A DNA stretch of 20,512 bases, taken from NCBI GenBank assembly GCA_035294225.1, contig DATGLH010000098.1, forward strand, positions 1-20,512. Direction: 5' to 3'. Under the pieces are notes generated by a model, which saw only the letters and a program-made list of their open reading frames with translations, did no database searches and had not been told where the DNA came from. The position numbers were made by a program, and so were the translations under genes. Below, in pieces: positions 16,836-20,512 of the stretch; the first letter of the stretch is position 1, and each line of letters opens with the position of its first letter. The stretch comes from Trebonia sp035294225. Its GTDB lineage: Bacteria; Actinomycetota; Actinomycetes; Streptosporangiales; Streptosporangiaceae.

Positions 16836-17211
16836 CGGGACTAACCCCCGCACCGGCGCCCTTCTCGCCCTCGACCACCCCGCCAGGGGCATCATCATGC
16901 AGGGCCGCCTGGACGAGGCCCTGCGGCGCGTCGGCACCGTCTGCGTCCCGGCCGGCACGATCGCGCAGGCGTGGCGCGGTTCCCCTCAGGTCCGCCTGGC
17001 CCGGCTGCTGGAATCCCGCGACGTCGACATCGCCGTCATGACGCCCGACGCCGCGCGCATCGTGGGGCTGCTGTGCGCGCACACTGGTCACGGCGACGTC
17101 GTCGATGTTCACGTGGCGCTGTGCGCCCGGGAGCGCGGGCACGCCGTTGTCACCAGCGACCCTGGCGACATCTCGCGCATCGACCCGTCTCTCCCCGTGA
17201 TCAGCGCCTGA
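16817..17211 (+). pseudogene. PIN-domain (VapC-like) ribonuclease toxin, frameshifted at its first catalytic Asp
   Basis: From GTG 16817 the frame reads VPAGTVTGLT, then breaks. One frame over, TGALLALDHPARGIIMQGRL continues into VCVPAGTIAQAWRG, VRLARLLESRDVDIAV, TGHGDVVDVHVALCARERGH and VVTSDPGDISRIDPSLPVI, a PIN domain. PIN nucleases start with a strand ending in a catalytic Asp (pattern LDTGAL). Here the DNA gives CCCGC where six bases for Leu-Asp are expected, so one base is lost at 16847-16851 and the Asp with it. The later acidic residues (DVVD, TSD) remain. An intact gene would give about 130 residues, normal for VapC. As it stands no active toxin can be made from this start. Confidence 0.75.
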
Positions 17212-17308
17212 CCCAACAGGGGCAGCGGTGAGTCAGGGCCGCCGGACCGAACGGTGCCGGAAAGATACTGTCATTCTCCGAATTGGGCGTGGCGACTCCG
17301 CGGGCCTT

Positions 17309-17340
17309 CTTTGCCTGTCGGCCGCTTTGCCTGTCGGCCG
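17309..17340. repeat. Perfect 16-bp tandem duplication
   Basis: CTTTGCCTGTCGGCCG occurs twice without a gap (17309-17324, 17325-17340). Confidence 0.95.
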
Positions 17341-17531
17341 GGAATCCGGCTTGGTTCTGGCCGATGAGCGGCAGCAGCCACAAGGTGGGGCGCGGTGCGC
17401 GAGGAGCAGGATGGCCGCCGCGATGACCAGGGCGGACAGCAGCGTGTCCGGGCTGGCTTGGGCGCCCTGCCGAGCGGCGCTGAGGGTGCCCGCCTGCTGG
17501 CAGGCAGCGTGCGCCGGGTTGGGGTTATCCC

Positions 17532-17602
17532 GCGGGCGGCTGCTGCGGGGCGGTGCTGGTCTGCGGGCGGCTGCTGCGGGGCGGTGCTGGTCTGCGGGCG
17601 GC
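17532..17602. repeat. 31-bp tandem repeat, 2.3 copies
   Basis: Two identical 31-bp units (17532-17562, 17563-17593), each beginning GCGGGCGGCTGCTGCGGGGC, are followed by the first nine bases of a third (17594-17602). The array lies just past the MFS gene's stop and may hinder or end transcription by GC-rich structure. Confidence 0.93.
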
Positions 17603-17621
17603 AGGCGGCTGAGCTGGCGCT

Positions 17622-19142
17622 TCACCCGGCGGTGCCGGGCCGTGCCTGGCTGTGGTCGCGCAGGAGCGTACCGACCGTGATAGCGGCGGCGACGACGATC
17701 CCGGCCGCGATGTACAGGGCGAGGTGCATCCCATCGGCGAACGCGGTGCGGGCCTGGGCGGCGACGGCCGGGCCCAGGCGGGTGGCGACCGCGACCGATG
17801 ACCGGGCGCTGGCGATCTGCGCGGCCGGGATGCGCCCGAGGTGGAGGCTGCTCTGGTAGGTGGCGGTGAGGATGCTGGCCAGGACCGCGATGCCCACCGC
17901 GCCGCCTACCTCACGGGACAGGTCGTTGAGTGCTGAGGCGACACCCTGCTGGGAGGCGGGCAGGGCGGAGGTGATGTTGCTGGTGGCCGGGGTCATGGCC
18001 AGGCCCATGCCAGCGCCCAGGGGGATCAGCCCGGCGGCCAGCAGCCAGTAGCCGCTGCCGGGGCTGAGCTGGGCCAGGATGACCAGGGCCGCGGCGATCA
18101 GCGCCAGCCCGGCGGTGCAGGTCACCCGGGCCCCGGCCCGGGCCACCAGCGCGGGGGCCAGCCGGGAGGCGGGCAGCATCGCGCCGGCCATGGGCAGCAT
18201 GCTGACCGCCGAGACCAGCCCGGAGCCGCCCTGGATGAGCTGCAGGTACTGCAAGACGATGAAAATGAAGCCGAACAGGGAGAAGAACTGCACGAAGATC
18301 GACAGGCTGCCGGCGGCCAGGGCCGGGCGGGCGAAAACCCGGGGGTCGAGCATCGGGACGCGGCGGCGGAGCTCCCATCCGGCGAAGGCGGCCAGGACCA
18401 GCAGGCCCGCGGCCAGGCCGGCCAGGGTGCGGGCGGACAGCCATCCCTGGCTGGGCGCCTCGATGATCGTGTACACCAGCGCGACCAGGCCGGTCACGGC
18501 CAGCACGGCGCCGCCGATGTCAAGGCGCGGGGTATCGGGGTCGGCTGACTCGGGGACGAAGCCTATGGCGCCGGCGATGGCGGCGGCGGCCAGGATCACG
18601 TTCAGCGCGAACACCGACGGCCATGACCAGGCCTGCAGGATGATGCCGGAGGCCAGGATGCCCAGCACAGCGGCCCCGCCGGCCACCGCGGCCCAGACGC
18701 TGACGGCCCGGGTGCGCTGGCCGCTGGCGAAGGTCCCGGTGATGGTCGACAGGGTGGCCGGCATGACCAGCGCCGCGCCCAGGCCCATCGCGGCCCGCAG
18801 GCCGATCAGCTCGCCCGCGGAGCCGGCGGTCATGGCCGCCGCCGACGCAGCGGCGAAGACCGCCAGGCCGGCGACCAGCGCCCGCCGGCGGCCGAAGCGG
18901 TCGCCGATGGCGCCGGCGGGCAGCAGCAGCGAGGCGAACACCAGCGAGTAGGCGTCGATGATCCAGGCCAGCTGGGTCTGGGTGGCGTGGGTCGCCCGGG
19001 CGATGCCGGGCAGCGCCACGTTCAGCGAGGACATCGCCGCCACCACGGCGGCAAGCGCCAGGCACACGACCGCGGTCACGATGCCGGGGCGGACGGCCCT
19101 CGCGGGCAGGGACCTTACCGGAGGGCCGGTCATTGCGGTCAT
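17622..19142 (-). CDS. MFS drug exporter of the DHA2 (EmrB/QacA, 14-helix) family
   Basis: A 506-residue membrane exporter expected to expel toxic compounds in exchange for protons. ATG 19142 has GAGGAG a few bases upstream. About 14 hydrophobic segments can be counted. Helix 1 holds SLNVALPGIAR, next comes QLAWIIDAYSLVFASLLLPAG, and motif A GDRFGRRRAL follows at about 80-89. The motif C region in helix 5 reads AGGAAVLGILASG (about 154-166), where DHA antiporters normally have GP; the Pro is replaced by Ile at about 162. Late helices include FIFIVLQYLQLIQGGS and PATSNITSALPASQQGVASALND, standard for DHA2 (quoted in part). It is divergent from a TetR regulator, and a shared operator in the 85-bp gap indicates repression by it. 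The substrate is unknown. Confidence 0.94.
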   Translation of the reverse strand: MTAMTGPPVRSLPARAVRPGIVTAVVCLALAAVVAAMSSLNVALPGIARATHATQTQLAWIIDAYSLVFASLLLPAGAIGDRFGRRRALVAGLAVFAAASAAAMTAGSAGELIGLRAAMGLGAALVMPATLSTITGTFASGQRTRAVSVWAAVAGGAAVLGILASGIILQAWSWPSVFALNVILAAAAIAGAIGFVPESADPDTPRLDIGGAVLAVTGLVALVYTIIEAPSQGWLSARTLAGLAAGLLVLAAFAGWELRRRVPMLDPRVFARPALAAGSLSIFVQFFSLFGFIFIVLQYLQLIQGGSGLVSAVSMLPMAGAMLPASRLAPALVARAGARVTCTAGLALIAAALVILAQLSPGSGYWLLAAGLIPLGAGMGLAMTPATSNITSALPASQQGVASALNDLSREVGGAVGIAVLASILTATYQSSLHLGRIPAAQIASARSSVAVATRLGPAVAAQARTAFADGMHLALYIAAGIVVAAAITVGTLLRDHSQARPGTAG

Positions 19143-19178
19143 CTCCTGCTCCTCACTCAGGAAGCATGTTTTAGAGTT

Positions 19179-19207
19179 ACATTACATATCTTTTGAATAG
19201 CATTCAA
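19179..19207 (-). promoter_or_regulatory. Candidate promoter of the MFS exporter gene
   Basis: On the minus strand TTGAAT (plus 19202-19207) is followed after exactly 17 bases by TAATGT (plus 19179-19184), a plausible sigma-70-type -35/-10 pair. The -35 box is one half of the palindrome at 19193-19207. Confidence 0.65.
19193..19207. promoter_or_regulatory. Palindromic operator between MFS and TetR genes
   Basis: TTGAAT-AGC-ATTCAA is a perfect 6-bp inverted repeat. Each half is the -35 box of one of the two divergent promoters, so one bound TetR dimer would cover both. Confidence 0.75.
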
Positions 19208-19221
19208 GTACCTGGTATGCT
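19193..19221 (+). promoter_or_regulatory. Candidate leaderless promoter of the TetR gene
   Basis: TTGAAT (19193-19198), 17 bases, then TATGCT (19216-19221), then six bases and GTG 19228. The spacing puts the transcription start at the start codon. Confidence 0.68.
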
Positions 19222-19227
19222 GGTCCC

Positions 19228-19935
19228 GTGACCAGGACAGCCAAGGCCGGAACCGGGGGACGGCAGCCGCAAAGGGCCGGGGTGCGGCGGGTGAGCCGCC
19301 AGCGGGAGGCGGGCGAGGCCACCCGGCGCGAGACGCGCAGGCGGCTGCTCGCCGCCGCCAGGGCCGAGTTCGCCGAGCGCGGCTACGCGGCGGCCACGGT
19401 GACCCGCATCGCAGACCGGGCCGGCGTCTCCGTGCAGACCCTGTACAACGACTGGGGCGGCAAGCGGAACCTGCTGCGCGCGGTCATGGTGAGCGCCCTC
19501 GCGAGTGATGACGACGTCCCGCTGGAGGCCACCGGGCAGCCCCTGGCCGTCCTGACCGCCACCCTCGATCCCGCCGACGCCGCCGACCCCCGGCGACTGC
19601 TGGCCCACCTCGTCCACCAGTACCGGCTGCTCGCCGAGCGGGCCGCGGTCGGCTGGCAGACCTACCGGGACGCCGCGGCCGTCGATCCGGACATCGCCGC
19701 CGACTGGCAGCAGCTCAGCGACGAGCGGCGACATGCCTTCCACGCCATGTTCGCCCGGCTGCCCGCCCAGGCGCTCCGGCCCGGGCTCAGCCACGCCGCA
19801 GCCGCCGACACCGCCTGGGTCATCGCCAGCCCCGACACCCACGAGCTGCTGGTCCGCCGGGCGGGCTACACCTACGACCAGATGGAAGACTGGGTCCGCA
19901 CCACCCTCACCGCGGCCCTGCTCGCCGACCCCTAG
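19228..19935 (+). CDS. TetR-family transcriptional regulator
   Basis: A 235-residue repressor. After a basic 30-residue N-terminal extension the DNA-binding domain reads RRETRRRLLAAARAEFAERGY then TVTRIADRAGVSVQTLYNDWGGKRNLL, with the helix-turn-helix at about 57-80. The phrase VSVQTLYNDWGGK is a variant of the usual VS--TLY-HF--K. The C-terminal ligand-binding domain (about 95-235) is poorly conserved but contains a typical helix WVIASPDTHELLVRRAGYTY, found in many actinobacterial TetR proteins. GTG 19228 is supported by a -10 box six bases upstream; there is no Shine-Dalgarno. It is divergent from the MFS exporter, and a palindrome covering both -35 boxes suggests it represses both genes until it binds an exporter substrate. 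Confidence 0.93.
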   Translation: MTRTAKAGTGGRQPQRAGVRRVSRQREAGEATRRETRRRLLAAARAEFAERGYAAATVTRIADRAGVSVQTLYNDWGGKRNLLRAVMVSALASDDDVPLEATGQPLAVLTATLDPADAADPRRLLAHLVHQYRLLAERAAVGWQTYRDAAAVDPDIAADWQQLSDERRHAFHAMFARLPAQALRPGLSHAAAADTAWVIASPDTHELLVRRAGYTYDQMEDWVRTTLTAALLADP

Positions 19936-20084
19936 CAGCCCCGCCACACGCGGCAGCAGATTGCGGCGGCGCCAGGCGTGTCGATGAGTTCCTCGCCCCC
20001 AGGTCCGATGGCCGTTGAGCATCCTTGACCCCAGCGTGTGCGCCGTCAAGGACGAATCAGCCGACGAGTGCCCAGCCGTCCGGT

Positions 20085-20348
20085 CAGCGGTGGAGTCCGG
20101 CTCCGGGCCGTCGGGCTCGCGCAGCGTGATCGCGAACTGGCCGTCGATCACCAGAAGGATCCGCCGGCATGGTCGTGAACGTGCCAGGCACGCTCGCCCG
20201 TGGCGTGCGCGATTTTGAGATCACAGTTGACCCGGCCGATGGTCCGGGGGCTGTCGATGCCGCCGAAGGTGGCGGGCGCTTCGGTGAGGCTGATCGTGGA
20301 GGCCGTTTCGGCCTGCCCTTTTCTCGTGGCCGGCTTACCTGTGCCCAT
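20085..20348 (-). pseudogene. Cupin-domain protein, frameshifted
   Basis: From ATG 20348 the minus strand reads MGTGKPATRKGQ, then TISLTEAPATFGGIDSPRTI, then AHATGERAWHVHDHAGG and soon a TGA. One frame over, directly past HVHDHAG, the text continues LLVIDGQFAITLREPDG, the second strand pair of the same cupin. Together they match HxHxH...LV-DG-F-I-LRE of small actinobacterial cupins, whose His residues bind a metal. The break lies at about 20155-20165. Downstream of REPDG no second cupin motif (the GVEH-type block) is recognisable, so the 3' end is also worn. The end at 20085 is approximate. Upstream is the end of another minus-strand gene. Confidence 0.65.
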
Positions 20349-20452
20349 GCTTGCCGGGCCGCAGCGGCGCTCCCAGGGCCGATGCCCCGGGGAATTGGCT
20401 CGCAGATGAAGCCAGTCGGAGTCACCGGGCGGCAGGCCGCGGGCCGCTGTCG

Positions 20453-20512
20453 CTAGCGGTGCCGCCGGGCCGCGGTGAGCAGCGTGTCAAGGAGCTGCTG
20501 GGATGCCTGGAG
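20453..20512 (-). CDS. 3' end of an unidentified gene, cut by the window edge
   Basis: The minus strand is open from the window end and reads LQASQQLLDTLLTAARRHR before TAG at 20455-20453. It is an amphipathic helix of the sort that ends many proteins. Too little is visible to identify it, but the composition looks coding. Confidence 0.4.
   Translation of the reverse strand, partial: LQASQQLLDTLLTAARRHR

Larger units (their letters stand above)
17212..17621. other. Gene-free stretch with two tandem duplications
   Basis: I see no credible gene on either strand between the PIN relic and the MFS gene. It holds the 16-bp and 31-bp tandem repeats listed separately. Confidence 0.5.

Noticed and set aside
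19204..20151. 315-codon minus-strand frame opposite the TetR gene
   Set aside because: Only its first residues (cupin strand IDGQFAITLRE) are real coding sequence; the rest is antisense to the TetR gene.

Overview
The window is very GC-rich DNA with GTG starts, strong third-position GC bias, an F420-type (DUF385) reductase, a DUF574 methyltransferase and several promoters placed as for leaderless transcripts. This fits a high-GC actinomycete; I cannot name the genus from sequence alone. Most of it is ordinary metabolic, transport and regulatory content. Positions 14.2-17.2 kb and 19.95-20.35 kb are decayed accessory DNA.

Layout. 1-2.35 kb: the 3' part of a deazaflavin-dependent reductase (+) faces a minus-strand operon of a secreted DUF4232 protein, a DUF574 SAM methyltransferase and an MBL-fold hydrolase whose frame never meets a stop in the window. 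2.47-5.67 kb (+): nagA, an HdeD-family membrane protein, a class I methyltransferase and a small conserved protein. 5.79-6.91 kb: a divergent YceI / HxlR-regulator pair with a palindromic candidate operator. 6.9-13.74 kb (-): a peptide-type ABC importer operon in the order binding lipoprotein, permease, permease, double ATPase, followed by a SnoaL-like protein. A 14-bp stem-loop follows the binding-protein gene, and a near-perfect 39-bp palindrome lies in the leader.

14.2-17.2 kb: an ABC-ATPase relic, a two-gene AlbA_2/HATPase + ParA-like module in which both genes are broken, and a PIN-toxin/antitoxin relic with a frameshift at the first catalytic Asp. 17.6-19.9 kb: a DHA2-type MFS exporter and a divergent TetR regulator, whose promoters share one 15-bp palindrome carrying both -35 boxes. 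19.95-20.5 kb: a frameshifted cupin gene and the last codons of an unidentified minus-strand gene.

Two themes recur. There are seven two-copy tandem duplications of 10-31 bp, three of them at gene ends. Several genes carry single-base frameshifts. The best candidate for something little described is the broken AlbA_2/HATPase-ParA pair, whose intact homologues elsewhere may form a functional module.
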